Shown in pieces: positions 1 to 8,295 of a DNA stretch of 64,000 nucleotides. Within the stretch, counting starts at the first letter, position 1; each line of letters starts with the position of its first letter. The DNA lies in assembly GCA_942493375.1 (NCBI GenBank), contig OW818698.1, forward strand, positions 3,534,001 through 3,598,000. Direction: 5' to 3'. The notes below the pieces were generated by a model. The model saw only the letters and a program-made list of their open reading frames with translations, was not told the origin of the DNA and did no database searches. The DNA is from G942493375 sp942493375 (GTDB lineage: Bacteria > Armatimonadota > UBA5829). The translations under genes and the position numbers were made by a program.

Positions 1-1179
1 TTTGAGATAACTGCGCCAGGGATAGTATGGGTCATTGGAGGCAACTTCGTTAGGACGACACGCGAATCCATATACGCCATTCGAAACGAAGTCACCTTTG
101 GATGCCGCATAATACATTGGCAGATTGCCGCCATATCTACCTGTTGGAGTAACGGGGACAACACTTATACCGATTCCAGGTTTACCAAGCGACCGTATAT
201 ATTTAGTGAAACGCTCGTTGTAACCAGTATAAAGATCGCATGCAAAGCGGACTACATCCTCTGCTCTTTTGCGGGAGTAAGATGCTGCGTTATTGTCTTT
301 GGAAATATACTCTTTGACATATCCCTGTAGATCACGGGTCTCTACATCCTCCTGGACAGGCGCAAATGCTATATTATTTCCCTGCAAAGATTCACCAGGC
401 TGCAGTTTACCCCACGATTTTTGGAGACTCCTATTGGTCTTGTATCTTGCAGTAAGCCATTGATTCCACCTCTTTGTCACATTTGCACGGCAGAATTGTG
501 GAAGAGCCTTCCAGTAACCTCCGTAGACCAGATTCTCAACGAAAGCATTTTCGTTCATAATCTCATACAGGCCGATGGCTGGTTCGTCGGCATATCTGAC
601 ACCTGTGTATGGATTAATATGCTCCAGGATATTGCGCGCAAATGCTTTATGGACTGCTTCTGCCCGGCTATCTATATAGACAAACAGTCCACTTGGAACA
701 CTCTTGGTGGCTTCCACCCATTCTGTTCGTGTCCCATTGTCCGGTTGAATATCATAATCACCAGGCCGCATGCTGTTATGATCAAATGAAAGCCAGAATA
801 TCATCCCGCGCTGTCCAGCGATATTGATAGCCTGATCGAGTTTGTCCATCTCGCTGCCACTGCTTATAACGGATTTTGGCACTTCGTAGCTGTTTGTCCG
901 ATCCTGACCACTCAGAAAGGTATCATAAAAGAGATTCACGCGGACGGCGTTAAATCCTGCATCCTGCATTCGATCAAAGGAGAGTTCGAGGTCATTGCCC
1001 TGACGTTTTACGCTGACGCAGAAATTGACTCCCCAGAGCCGAAGCCTTTTGCCACTGCGCGAAAGATGTCCATCTTTGACAGTTACAAAGTTGTCAGATT
1101 TTGAACTGCTATATCCATATATGCTGCTAACCAGCAATATGGTGACAACAAACATCGACAAGCGCGCTGGATTGAACAT
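1..1179 (-). CDS. Exported clan GH-A glycoside hydrolase-like protein (C-terminus outside window)
   Basis: The frame reads in from the left edge, so only the first 393 residues are visible and the stop codon lies outside. The start is ATG at 1179, preceded by AGAGGTGG about 7 nt upstream. Residues 1-25 look like a signal peptide. A beta-strand segment 'LRLWGVNF' (about 46-53) and the 'YEIMNEN' motif (about 205-211) with the Asn-Glu pair at 209-210 fit the acid/base strand of clan GH-A TIM barrels (GH5-like cellulase/mannanase families). The nucleophile Glu would lie further on and cannot be checked. It probably acts on polysaccharide outside the cytoplasm; the substrate is not deducible. It lies downstream of the pseudopilin gene on the same strand with a 234-nt gap holding competing hairpins. 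Confidence 0.72.
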   Translation of the reverse strand, partial: MFNPARLSMFVVTILLVSSIYGYSSSKSDNFVTVKDGHLSRSGKRLRLWGVNFCVSVKRQGNDLELSFDRMQDAGFNAVRVNLFYDTFLSGQDRTNSYEVPKSVISSGSEMDKLDQAINIAGQRGMIFWLSFDHNSMRPGDYDIQPDNGTRTEWVEATKSVPSGLFVYIDSRAEAVHKAFARNILEHINPYTGVRYADEPAIGLYEIMNENAFVENLVYGGYWKALPQFCRANVTKRWNQWLTARYKTNRSLQKSWGKLQPGESLQGNNIAFAPVQEDVETRDLQGYVKEYISKDNNAASYSRKRAEDVVRFACDLYTGYNERFTKYIRSLGKPGIGISVVPVTPTGRYGGNLPMYYAASKGDFVSNGVYGFACRPNEVASNDPYYPWRSYLK

Positions 1180-1299
1180 GGGGAACCACCTCTAAGCAAT
1201 GACTTCGGCACGCAACATCAATCTCATATGTAGAATCATTACAGGTGATGGAGGTGCTGTGAGGAGATATTATCATAGATTACTTGCAGCGTCCAACAT

Positions 1300-1371
1300 A
1301 ATGGAGCCTGAGATTGCAGGTATACGCAACTGACCCAGGCTCCATTGCATCAGCAGATAAAACCTGGGTCA
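1300..1371. repeat. Two overlapping, mutually exclusive inverted repeats
   Basis: Arm A at 1300-1310 (AATGGAGCCTG) is the exact reverse complement of 1336-1346. Arm B at 1331-1339 (TGACCCAGG) is the exact complement of 1363-1371. The inner arms overlap at 1336-1339, so only one hairpin can form at once. It sits between the pseudopilin and the hydrolase gene on the minus strand. No U-tract follows either stem, so a simple terminator is unlikely; an attenuator-like or RNA-stability element is possible. Structure seen, function unknown. Confidence 0.5.
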
Positions 1372-1413
1372 AAAATATAGTAGTCAGCGGATGAACTTTT
1401 TTTAGTCCGGCTA

Positions 1414-1746
1414 TTATGGCAATTTATGATTCGGACGACTGCAAGTGACCAGATCAGCGACTGTCAGAAGTTCATATGTTCCACCGATAGGGCAATGTGG
1501 TTGGCCTCCACGAAGGTAAGGTATCACGTCCTCCCAAGTCACATTGTAGGCTGCTGCTGAGTTGTGTTCCATTGAGAACATCTGTTTAGCATGCAACACC
1601 TGCCGCAAGTTACCTATGCAGCCTTTTGTACCAGCATTCTCACGCGCCATCAGAAGATTGGGGACGGCTACCGCAAGAATCAGTCCAATTATTAGAACTA
1701 CGATCATGATTTCAACAAGTGTGAAACCGCTTCTTCTATTTTTCAT
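1414..1746 (-). CDS. Type IV pilin-like / general secretion pseudopilin
   Basis: A short (110 aa) prepilin-like protein. From ATG 1746 it reads MKNRRSGFTLVE: a short basic leader, Gly, then Phe-Thr-Leu-Val-Glu with the conserved Glu+5, followed by a hydrophobic helix (about residues 13-31). This is the class III signal cleaved and N-methylated by prepilin peptidase. The C-terminal part has three Cys and a Pro-rich end typical of small pseudopilins. A longer in-frame extension to 1806 is possible, but the prepilin leader favours 1746. Such solitary pseudopilins are abundant in Armatimonadota and Planctomycetota. No secretion or pilus assembly genes are adjacent, so whether it serves pili or type II secretion cannot be said. 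Confidence 0.85.
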   Translation of the reverse strand: MKNRRSGFTLVEIMIVVLIIGLILAVAVPNLLMARENAGTKGCIGNLRQVLHAKQMFSMEHNSAAAYNVTWEDVIPYLRGGQPHCPIGGTYELLTVADLVTCSRPNHKLP

Positions 1747-1870
1747 ACCGAAAACGCTCTCTCTGCTATAGATTGTAATTCCAATGCTAATTATTTTATT
1801 CCACAAGCAAATACAATATCAGAGAGATAATACATAAGTATTTATAAATATAGCAAAAACAGCTGATACA

Positions 1871-1920
1871 AAAACAATCCGCTCATGCTTCGATTAACTC
1901 AGCACGAACGGATTGTTTTA
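1871..1920 (-). terminator. Rho-independent terminator of the smpB-rhaI unit
   Basis: An inverted repeat with 11-bp arms (AAAACAATCCG / CGGATTGTTTT) spans 1871-1919. Read on the minus strand the stem ends in a T-run just after the second arm. It lies 46 nt past the rhaI stop. Confidence 0.75.
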
Positions 1921-1965
1921 TCCAATTATTTTTTATAATGGGTTATAGAAAGTAGAGTTCAAGGA

Positions 1966-3204
1966 TTATGCGCCGACTCCGCCGGTTCCGCTTCTGAATC
2001 CACGCTCTTTTTCCATCTTTGCCCAGTAACCGGATGCTTTGAAAGCCTGAAGAGGATCGGGATCGATTCCCATTTCCTGTCGGACTTTCTTTAGCAATGG
2101 TTCAACATCCGTATTAAATGCTTCCTGCATACAGGTCTCTGCAATTACTACGTCTCTGGATGCCTGTGCTTCAGCCAGCTTGGTTTTATTCACTCCAAGC
2201 GCTTTTGCGTATGCAGTCTCAATGTGAATGACGCTCTGAATCATAGCATCAATCTTTGACTTGCGGACGTGAGCCTGGTCGATCATGTATGCAACCGGAG
2301 GATTGTTATTGGGATCGTCTTCTGCCTTGACCAGTTCATTGTAGATAAGGAACAGTTCATAAGGATTGACTGAACCTACGGTCAAATCATCATCGGCATA
2401 TTTGTGGTTGTTGAAGTGGAATCCACCGAGTCTGCCTTCGTCAAGAAGGAAGCTGACGATGTGCTCAACATTGGTTCCCTGCAGGTGATGACCAAGGTCG
2501 ACCAATACATGGGCATTAGGTCCACAATTGCGGGCGAACGTGTAGCTCATTCCCCAGTCGGCGATATCGGTATGATAGAACCCGGGTTCGAATGGCTTGT
2601 ATTCTATAAGCATGCGCATATCGGCAGGCATTGCATCGTAAACAACCTTAAGACTCTCCTGAGCATTGTGCTTTCTTCTACGGAAATCACCTTCACCCGG
2701 ATAGTCAGTTCCGTCAGCGAACCACAGCGACAGAGCATCGGAACCTAGTTTTTTACCGATTTCAATGGAATCAATCATGTGATCGATAGCCATCTGACGG
2801 ACTGCAGGATCTTCATTGGTTATGCTTCCATAACCGTAGTCTCTGCCCTGGAATACGTTAGGGTTGATTGCACCGATCTCTACTCCCAGAGATTTCGCAT
2901 ACCCATCCAGATTTTCGCAGTCTGCAAGACCATTCGGGAAATCCCACAGCACGTGCACTGCAACTGTTGGCGCTACACCTGTAAATTTATGCACCTGAGC
3001 GGCATCGGCAACTTTTTCTTCGATAGTTACAGCAGAACCAGCCTGTTTGTATGAACCGAATCTGGTTCCTGCATCAGAATAACCCCAACTCGGTGTCTCA
3101 ATCTTCTGCTCTTTGAGCCTTGTTTTAATGCTCTCTACGTCCAACCCACGATTTGTCAGCTTTTCAGCCAGGAGTTCGTACTCCGCCATCCAATTGTCTG
3201 CCAT
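1966..3204 (-). CDS. rhaI: L-rhamnose isomerase, RhaI (Pseudomonas stutzeri-type) family
   Basis: 412 residues, the usual size for the broad-specificity RhaI family of TIM-barrel aldose-ketose isomerases, which converts L-rhamnose to L-rhamnulose with two divalent metals. Metal-ligand segments are recognisable: Glu in 'IEYKPFEPG', Asp/His in 'VLVDLGHH', and His/Asp/Asp in 'GGFHFNNHKYADDD'. The start ATG 3204 has AGAGGAG 8 nt upstream. It follows smpB by 48 nt on the same strand, so co-transcription is likely, and a terminator follows at 1871-1920. No kinase, aldolase or transporter for rhamnose is in view, so the natural substrate could be another deoxy or rare sugar. Confidence 0.93.
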   Translation of the reverse strand: MADNWMAEYELLAEKLTNRGLDVESIKTRLKEQKIETPSWGYSDAGTRFGSYKQAGSAVTIEEKVADAAQVHKFTGVAPTVAVHVLWDFPNGLADCENLDGYAKSLGVEIGAINPNVFQGRDYGYGSITNEDPAVRQMAIDHMIDSIEIGKKLGSDALSLWFADGTDYPGEGDFRRRKHNAQESLKVVYDAMPADMRMLIEYKPFEPGFYHTDIADWGMSYTFARNCGPNAHVLVDLGHHLQGTNVEHIVSFLLDEGRLGGFHFNNHKYADDDLTVGSVNPYELFLIYNELVKAEDDPNNNPPVAYMIDQAHVRKSKIDAMIQSVIHIETAYAKALGVNKTKLAEAQASRDVVIAETCMQEAFNTDVEPLLKKVRQEMGIDPDPLQAFKASGYWAKMEKERGFRSGTGGVGA

Positions 3205-3252
3205 TATTTTGACTCCTCTTTCTTCAACTTATAGATTAATATAAACTATTAG

Positions 3253-3726
3253 TTAACCACGCTCAGATAATTCGCGCTGTTTATCTCGTTCTACATCCCT
3301 GCCTGCGATAGCTTCGCGCTTATCCCAAAGCTTTTTACCACGTCCCAGACCTATGGTTAACTTTGCATATCCTCTGGTGAAGTATATCTTGAGTGGAACC
3401 AGGGTCATACCCTTTTCTTTTAGGGCTCTATCGATCTTGTGTATCTCGAGCTTATGAAGCAGCAGCTTACGAACTCTAAGCGGATCTACATTGGAACGAT
3501 TGCCCTGTTCATATGGCGCAATATGCATCCCGATCAACAGTACCTCGGAGTTTTCTACTTTACAATAGGACTCCTGGACACTGGCTTTTCCCAGCCGCAT
3601 GCTCTTAACTTCAGTACCAGACAACACGATGCCTGCCTCGAAGGTTTCCTCTATAGCATACTCATGCCAGGCCCGTCGATTTACTATATTTACGCTTCTT
3701 TGCTTTTCCTCTTCCACCTTTTTCAT
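3253..3726 (-). CDS. smpB: SsrA-binding protein SmpB
   Basis: SmpB binds tmRNA and delivers it to stalled ribosomes in trans-translation. The sequence holds the family core: 'VNRRAWHEYAIEETFEAGIVLSGTEVKS', the 'YEQGNRSNVDPLRVRKLLLHK' segment and the basic tail 'GRGKKLWDKREAI' that mimics the anticodon arm. From ATG 3726 it has 157 residues, normal for SmpB. An in-frame TTG at 3741 would add five residues; neither start has a convincing Shine-Dalgarno, so the start is tentative. It is the first gene of a minus-strand pair with rhaI and is divergent from the gene at 3845. No ssrA (tmRNA) gene is found in this window. Confidence 0.96.
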   Translation of the reverse strand: MKKVEEEKQRSVNIVNRRAWHEYAIEETFEAGIVLSGTEVKSMRLGKASVQESYCKVENSEVLLIGMHIAPYEQGNRSNVDPLRVRKLLLHKLEIHKIDRALKEKGMTLVPLKIYFTRGYAKLTIGLGRGKKLWDKREAIAGRDVERDKQRELSERG

Positions 3727-3844
3727 ACTACAAGTGTACAACGAGAAACAAAGTTTGCCAAACCGCCATTCAGGTGAATAGAATTAAGAGGAGCATTTGA
3801 GCTCATTTTTATATTTGTCACTGATTACCGGGAAGGTAGAATAA

Positions 3845-4846
3845 ATGATAAAAAGCAATGCTTTCAAAGGACTTATACTCTCCGGAGTTGCATATCTTGC
3901 ATTGTGGTTACTGGTCCCAAGAGCAACATTTCTAGGCTGGCTGGCTAAGAGTTCATATAATACAACGGCTACAGGAGTGGGTTTGATACTACCTGGAATA
4001 GTCCATGGCCTGTCAGTCGGATTACCAATGGTTGCTTTTATGGCTGCACAGATTGCCGGTATCTATTATTTTACCAGACTGGGGCTTAAGTGGTGGGGTT
4101 ATCTGCTCTGTATGATTGGATCTATTGCCCTGGTAGGAATTCTACTTACTCTGGTCATTCATACCTACAACATCCCTGGTCAGTTGGGTAGATATCCTAC
4201 ACTCCAGGAGCATATGATAATACTCGGACGTTATTATGGTCCATATAAATTGCCAATCAGCCTGGCGTTTATAACAGCAGCATCCGGTCTGGGTGGGCTT
4301 GTGTCATTTAGAGTCAAGGATAAGAACCTGCTGCTGCCGGTTTCAATGTTCGCAGCGGTAATTGATTTCTGGACTGTTAATTATGGGTTTGTCGGAGTTG
4401 CAATGACGAAAACTCCCGAGATTGTCTCAGCCGTCAGCGTACCTATTCCACACGCTGGGACTGGTGTCTTTATGCCAAATACTATGATAGGACCCGGAGA
4501 CTTTCTGTTCATGGCTCTGCTGTTTGCCGCAGTGTCCAGGTTGGAACTCGATGGAATGCGAAACTATTGGTATGTGTTTGCCGCGATGAGCATTGGGATG
4601 ATGTCAGTGATGTTCGATCTTCTGCCATTCCTGCCTGCCTTGACAGTGCTTGCTGTGGGAATCGTGCTGGCGAACTACAGAGAGTTCAAGCTTACAAAAC
4701 AAGAGAAGATTTCTGTAGCGATCGTTGCGGTAGTGCTGGCGGTTTCGGTCCCAATTGTGCGAAGTATGGTTTCACAGCTACAACGCACCGAATCAACCCC
4801 GACAAAGTCTGCTCCACATTCTACAACAGGAGTACCCAAGAAATAG
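3845..4846 (+). CDS. Polytopic membrane protein with GxGD-type (presenilin/SPP-like) aspartyl protease signature
   Basis: 333 residues with about nine hydrophobic segments and a hydrophilic tail after ~305. I know no exact family, but three motifs stand out in order: an Asp inside a membrane segment (D174 in 'AAVIDFWTV'), 'GPGD' at 216-219 at the head of the next membrane helix, and 'PAL' at 264-266 in a later one. In signal peptide peptidase and presenilin the catalytic Asp of TM6, the GxGD Asp of TM7 and the PAL motif occur in this order, with the two Asp about 45 residues apart, as here. Residue 173 is Ile where the families have Tyr. Start ATG 3845 has GGAAGG upstream. It precedes an NlpC/P60 gene by 1 nt, so the two are probably one operon. 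Protease function is inferred from motifs only. Confidence 0.6.
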   Translation: MIKSNAFKGLILSGVAYLALWLLVPRATFLGWLAKSSYNTTATGVGLILPGIVHGLSVGLPMVAFMAAQIAGIYYFTRLGLKWWGYLLCMIGSIALVGILLTLVIHTYNIPGQLGRYPTLQEHMIILGRYYGPYKLPISLAFITAASGLGGLVSFRVKDKNLLLPVSMFAAVIDFWTVNYGFVGVAMTKTPEIVSAVSVPIPHAGTGVFMPNTMIGPGDFLFMALLFAAVSRLELDGMRNYWYVFAAMSIGMMSVMFDLLPFLPALTVLAVGIVLANYREFKLTKQEKISVAIVAVVLAVSVPIVRSMVSQLQRTESTPTKSAPHSTTGVPKK

Positions 4847-4847
4847 C

Positions 4848-5672
4848 ATGTCATATGGAACCCATATTATAGCTGTAAATGTTACCCCAGTCAGAGTCAA
4901 ACCTGATTCTGAATCTGAGCAGGACACCCAGTATACACTTGGTGATTATGTGGTAGCTGACGAGATCTCAGGTTCCTGGACCCATGTTATGAATCCGTGG
5001 GATGAAACGTCCGGATGGGTGCGGACAGTCTGCCTTGTACCTGCGGAAACTCAGCCAAATAAATATCCTGAATACTATAGTGACGTAGTGCGTATATCTA
5101 CCCTTATTGCTGATATAATGACCAACCCCGATGAATCCAGCCGGATAGTGACAAAACTTACAGTAGGAGTTGAGCTTCCGGTAATCGGACGTAAAGATCA
5201 TTGGGCGAAGATTTTGTTGCCAGATAATACCCATGGTTGGGTAAACGGATCTGTTGTCGAGTTATTTGACACTGAGAATCTTGATGCACCATGGCCAACT
5301 GGAAATCAGTTAATATCAACTGCCATGAGATTCATCGGAACTCCATATCTATGGGGAGGCACTACGCCCTTTGGTATTGATTGCTCCGGATTTATGCAAC
5401 TTTTGTATAGACAGTATGGAGTAAAACTCAAACGCAATGCCCAACAGCAGCAAGCTGACAGGCGCTGTATACCAGTCAAGCCTGCAGACATAGTGACCGG
5501 TGATCTGGTTTACTTTGGACCAGAACCAGGGGAGATCACACATGTAGGAATGGCTGTGGATTCTGAATACTTCATACATTCCTGTGGACCTAGAGGTGTG
5601 TGCGTTTCACGGATTGATGACCCATATTACCAATCCATATTTTCATCTGCCGAAAGAGTCTTTATGTTGTAA
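4848..5672 (+). CDS. NlpC/P60 endopeptidase with two N-terminal SH3-like domains (YkfC-like); 3' end altered by IS insertion
   Basis: 274 residues. Two bacterial SH3-like segments (about 5-65 and 80-140) precede an NlpC/P60 domain with Cys179 ('IDCSGF'), His232 ('THVGMAVD') and His244 as third polar residue. This layout matches YkfC/dipeptidyl-peptidase VI enzymes, which cleave gamma-D-Glu-diamino acid bonds in recycled muropeptides. No signal peptide is seen, in line with a cytoplasmic role. ATG 4848 follows the upstream stop by one base. The stop codon is supplied by the left end of the IS66 element: removing the element and one target copy restores ...VFMFPVKS and TGA, so the insertion exchanged five C-terminal residues for one Leu. 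The catalytic domain is intact, so the protein is probably functional. Confidence 0.88.
   Translation: MSYGTHIIAVNVTPVRVKPDSESEQDTQYTLGDYVVADEISGSWTHVMNPWDETSGWVRTVCLVPAETQPNKYPEYYSDVVRISTLIADIMTNPDESSRIVTKLTVGVELPVIGRKDHWAKILLPDNTHGWVNGSVVELFDTENLDAPWPTGNQLISTAMRFIGTPYLWGGTTPFGIDCSGFMQLLYRQYGVKLKRNAQQQQADRRCIPVKPADIVTGDLVYFGPEPGEITHVGMAVDSEYFIHSCGPRGVCVSRIDDPYYQSIFSSAERVFML
5661..5668. repeat. Left target-site duplication of IS66 element
   Basis: TTTATGTT at 5661-5668 is repeated exactly at 7167-7174. Eight base pairs is the usual duplication length for IS66 elements. Confidence 0.92.
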
Positions 5673-7166
5673 GAGTTCACTCTTGATAGTTTTTTATGGA
5701 GTAAAAAAATCGAAAAAATCAAAAAAGATAGAAGGATTTTGCGATGGTTGTCTAATCCATATATATGGACAAGCTTCCCGTAAAGGATCTATTAACACAG
5801 ATCGAAGCGTTGTGTGCAGAAAACGCAGAGCTCAAGCGGCAGTTAGCTGATCAGGCAGCTGAGATTCAGATGTTGCGTGATAAGCTTTCTGGTGGTGGAA
5901 ATGGCAGCAGTGCTGCTCCATTTATCAAGCCAAATCGTGCACAGCGTCGCGAGGCTGAGAGGCAACAACGCAAGGGGCGGTCTCAATCATATGTGCGTAA
6001 GCGCGATGTGCCGACCGAAGAGATATACCATACAGTGGAATATTGCCCGGATTGCGGCAGGAAGCTAAAAGGTGGCTGGGAACAATCCCGTCGTCAGACA
6101 ATCGAGATTCCTGATACTCCTATAAAGATAATCGAGCACGTGCTTATTGCTCGCAGGTGTGGTGTTTGCGGCAAGGACCATATACCAAAACTGGGTATAG
6201 CGGAGGGTGTGGTTGGCAAGTGTCGCGTAGGCCCAAGACTAATGAGTTTGATTGCTACGCTTGCAATAGCCAAGAGAATGCCGCTACGGTCAATCCAGAA
6301 ACTGTTGGAGAGTTTGTATGGGGTTCACATTTCACTTGGCGAGATAACTGAGATACTTCACAAGGTTGCAGGATTTGCACAGCATATAGTTCAATGGATT
6401 CTGCGCCAGATTCGAGGAAGTCCTCATGCTCACTGTGATGAGACAGGATGGCGTGAAGACGGAATGAACGGTTATCTTTGGAGTTTATCAACTCAGGACC
6501 TTAGATACTTTCATTTTGTGTGCTCACGCGCGGGTGCTGTTGCTAAGTTGCTGTTAGGGATGTGCTTTACAGGTGTGCTAGTTTGCGACTTCTACAAAGG
6601 CTATAACTTCTATGATGGTCCAATCCAGCGCTGTTGGGTTCATTATCTGCGTGACTTAAAGAAACTTGTTGAAAACAACCCTGACAATGAGAATATCTGC
6701 AAATGGGTAGAGTCGATCAAGGACATTTACAAGGCTGCAAAGAAAATAGCCCGACGAGGTTTCATTGAGCCTATACGGGTGAAGATCCGCCAGCAATTGG
6801 AAATGAAATTAATGGCAATTGCTCAACCTTATCTCGAGAATAAATCAGCGCCGCAACGCATTCTTGCACAAAGAATAGAAAAGCATCTTGGCGAGTTATT
6901 CACATTTGTAGCTTATCCAAGCTGTCCGTCAGGTAATAATGCTGCGGAGCGAGCAATAAGACCTGCAGTAATCGCAAGAAAAGTCAGCGGGGGAACTCGC
7001 TCTAAGAATGGCTCGAATACCAGAACCGCTCTGATGAGTGTCTTTGGAACATGGACATTACAGGGAAAGGATTTGTTAGATACCTGTCATAACATGATTA
7101 TCGAGTCACAAGGACAGATAGAAATCACTGCTCAATAAATAGTACTCAGCAAGAGTGAACTGTTAC
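5669..7166 (+). mobile_element. Complete IS66-family insertion sequence (TnpC-only subgroup)
   Basis: 1498 bp. The left end GTAAGAGTTCACTCTTG (5669-5685) and the reverse complement of the right end GTAACAGTTCACTCTTG (7150-7166) match at 16 of 17 positions and start with GTAA, as is typical of IS66 ends. Direct repeats TTTATGTT flank it. It carries one transposase gene, tnpC, and no tnpA or tnpB, like the ISBst12-type branch. Ends, transposase and duplication are all intact, which suggests recent insertion and possible activity. Confidence 0.95.
5765..7138 (+). CDS. tnpC: IS66-family transposase TnpC
   Basis: 457 residues. A coiled-coil leucine-rich N-terminus (about 5-45) is followed by a basic linker, a zinc-binding region (CPDC ~94-97 and CGVC ~132-135), and a DDE-type core with 'HCDETGWREDG', 'VCDFYKGY' and the C-terminal 'NAAERAIRPAVIARKVSGG' segment carrying the Glu. 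It catalyses transposition of the surrounding 1.5-kb element. ATG 5765 lies 96 bp inside the left end and the stop is 28 bp from the right end. It is related to the broken transposase at 32166-33141; both share the zinc-finger layout and the 'DETGWREDG' block. Confidence 0.96.
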   Translation: MDKLPVKDLLTQIEALCAENAELKRQLADQAAEIQMLRDKLSGGGNGSSAAPFIKPNRAQRREAERQQRKGRSQSYVRKRDVPTEEIYHTVEYCPDCGRKLKGGWEQSRRQTIEIPDTPIKIIEHVLIARRCGVCGKDHIPKLGIAEGVVGKCRVGPRLMSLIATLAIAKRMPLRSIQKLLESLYGVHISLGEITEILHKVAGFAQHIVQWILRQIRGSPHAHCDETGWREDGMNGYLWSLSTQDLRYFHFVCSRAGAVAKLLLGMCFTGVLVCDFYKGYNFYDGPIQRCWVHYLRDLKKLVENNPDNENICKWVESIKDIYKAAKKIARRGFIEPIRVKIRQQLEMKLMAIAQPYLENKSAPQRILAQRIEKHLGELFTFVAYPSCPSGNNAAERAIRPAVIARKVSGGTRSKNGSNTRTALMSVFGTWTLQGKDLLDTCHNMIIESQGQIEITAQ

Positions 7167-7174
7167 TTTATGTT
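7167..7174. repeat. Right target-site duplication of IS66 element
   Basis: TTTATGTT directly follows the right IS end and equals 5661-5668. Confidence 0.92.
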
Positions 7175-7201
7175 TCCTGTGAAATCATGAAGCAACTCCT
7201 G

Positions 7202-7210
7202 TGGTATAAT
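7202..7210 (+). promoter_or_regulatory. Extended -10 promoter candidate
   Basis: TGGTATAAT (TG-n-TATAAT) is an extended -10 without a clear -35, about 67 nt upstream of the gene at 7277. The same extended form precedes dnaA. Confidence 0.45.
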
Positions 7211-7224
7211 CCCACTTATACTAA

Positions 7225-7250
7225 CCCGCATTTACATTGAATAATGCGGG
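7225..7250. repeat. Short CCCGCATT palindrome
   Basis: CCCGCATT (7225-7232) and AATGCGGG (7243-7250) form an 8-bp stem. It has the same outer edges as the longer CCCGC...GCGGG palindromes at 35240 and 49574 and may be a shortened member of that group. Confidence 0.5.
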
Positions 7251-7276
7251 CATGATGTGCTGAAAGCTCTTATGAA

Positions 7277-8074
7277 TTGAACAAACCAGAAGTATCCGTA
7301 GAAATTTGGAAAAAACTCAACTTTGCATACTACATTATGCTGGTTGTGTTTTGCATTGTGGCTGTAATTGCAGCCATATGCGTGCGGATTTATCCTACAA
7401 CTCATTTTGTGAAACTTCTAATTTTCAATACTGTCGTATTCGGCGCATTTGCTGTATCAGTGGCTGTACTAGGAATTTGTCACAATAAGCCAAAGCTGCT
7501 TTATCCACTGTTGTTTGTCGTTACTTTTGTTTTGATCTGGATGGTTGTAGCTCATAAAGACCCCGATATTGCCGGACTCCGAAAGATATATATAGTCAGA
7601 CTTGAAGCTCATGAAGGCGTAAAATATTTGGCTGGTGGCGAAACAGACAAGGGAGTAGACGGATGTGGTCTGGCCAAATCATCTTTCTGGCAAGCCATGT
7701 TGGTTGAAGGTCTTCGGGAGTTCAATCCGCGGCTTTTGGGTAAACAGTCCCTGGATTTCTGGTTAACTGATATGAACAATCGGGATCTTATGAATGGTAA
7801 GCTTGGATATACCCGTATAATAGACAGACCAAAGACACTTGTCGGATATAATTCATTCCTGCTGGATAGCGGGGATATGGCGATCACAAATGACGCTGAA
7901 CATCTACTTGTCTATATCGGCGAGGGAGAATGGATAATGTCCGACCAAAAACTAGGCAGAGTCCGAACAGTCAGAACTATCACAGGAAAGTCTCTACCAA
8001 AAGAGTTTTATGAACCACTGGTCATTGTGCGTTGGTGGTTACTGGACACTGGATCATCCACCAGAAACAATTAA
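7277..8074 (+). CDS. Membrane-anchored NlpC/P60-like protein
   Basis: 265 residues. Three hydrophobic segments (about 16-37, 45-67, 74-92) are followed by a soluble domain. 'YLAGGETDKGVDGCGL' with Cys130 resembles the NlpC/P60 catalytic Cys motif (compare 'YLWGGTTPFGIDCSG' in the gene at 4848), and 'DSGD...AEHLLVYIGEGEWI' with His209 resembles the His strand. The match is partial, with Gly between Asp and Cys, so peptidase activity is uncertain. The start is a TTG with a weak ribosome site. Before the IS66 insertion this gene lay about 100 bp after the other NlpC/P60 gene, so the two may act together in cell-wall turnover. The side of the membrane the domain faces is not clear. Confidence 0.6.
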   Translation: MNKPEVSVEIWKKLNFAYYIMLVVFCIVAVIAAICVRIYPTTHFVKLLIFNTVVFGAFAVSVAVLGICHNKPKLLYPLLFVVTFVLIWMVVAHKDPDIAGLRKIYIVRLEAHEGVKYLAGGETDKGVDGCGLAKSSFWQAMLVEGLREFNPRLLGKQSLDFWLTDMNNRDLMNGKLGYTRIIDRPKTLVGYNSFLLDSGDMAITNDAEHLLVYIGEGEWIMSDQKLGRVRTVRTITGKSLPKEFYEPLVIVRWWLLDTGSSTRNN

Positions 8075-8222
8075 ATAATTATCTTTTTTAACTTCCATAA
8101 CCCATATGCAATAAATTTTATTAAGCTTGTTTGTCAGGTAAAAGTGTTAGAATTCAAAGTAATACTAGGCTTGTATTGAGCGACTTTTCCATAAAACGAA
8201 CCATTTTCTTTCAGGTTTCCTG

Positions 8223-8252
8223 TTGAAATGGGGTAACCTGCAGTGTTATAAT
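8223..8252 (+). promoter_or_regulatory. dnaA promoter
   Basis: TTGAAA (8223-8228), an 18-nt spacer and TATAAT (8247-8252), with an extended -10 TG at 8244-8245. It lies 43 nt upstream of the dnaA start. No DnaA box is obvious within it. Confidence 0.65.
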
Positions 8253-8295
8253 CATCGTTACCACTTTCCGTAACCGCTTGTAAGGGGTCTCCACT

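Noticed and set aside
504..511. Dispersed palindromes as CRISPR repeats
   Set aside because: Nowhere in the window are there regularly spaced direct repeats; the repeats seen are inverted, intergenic and scattered.
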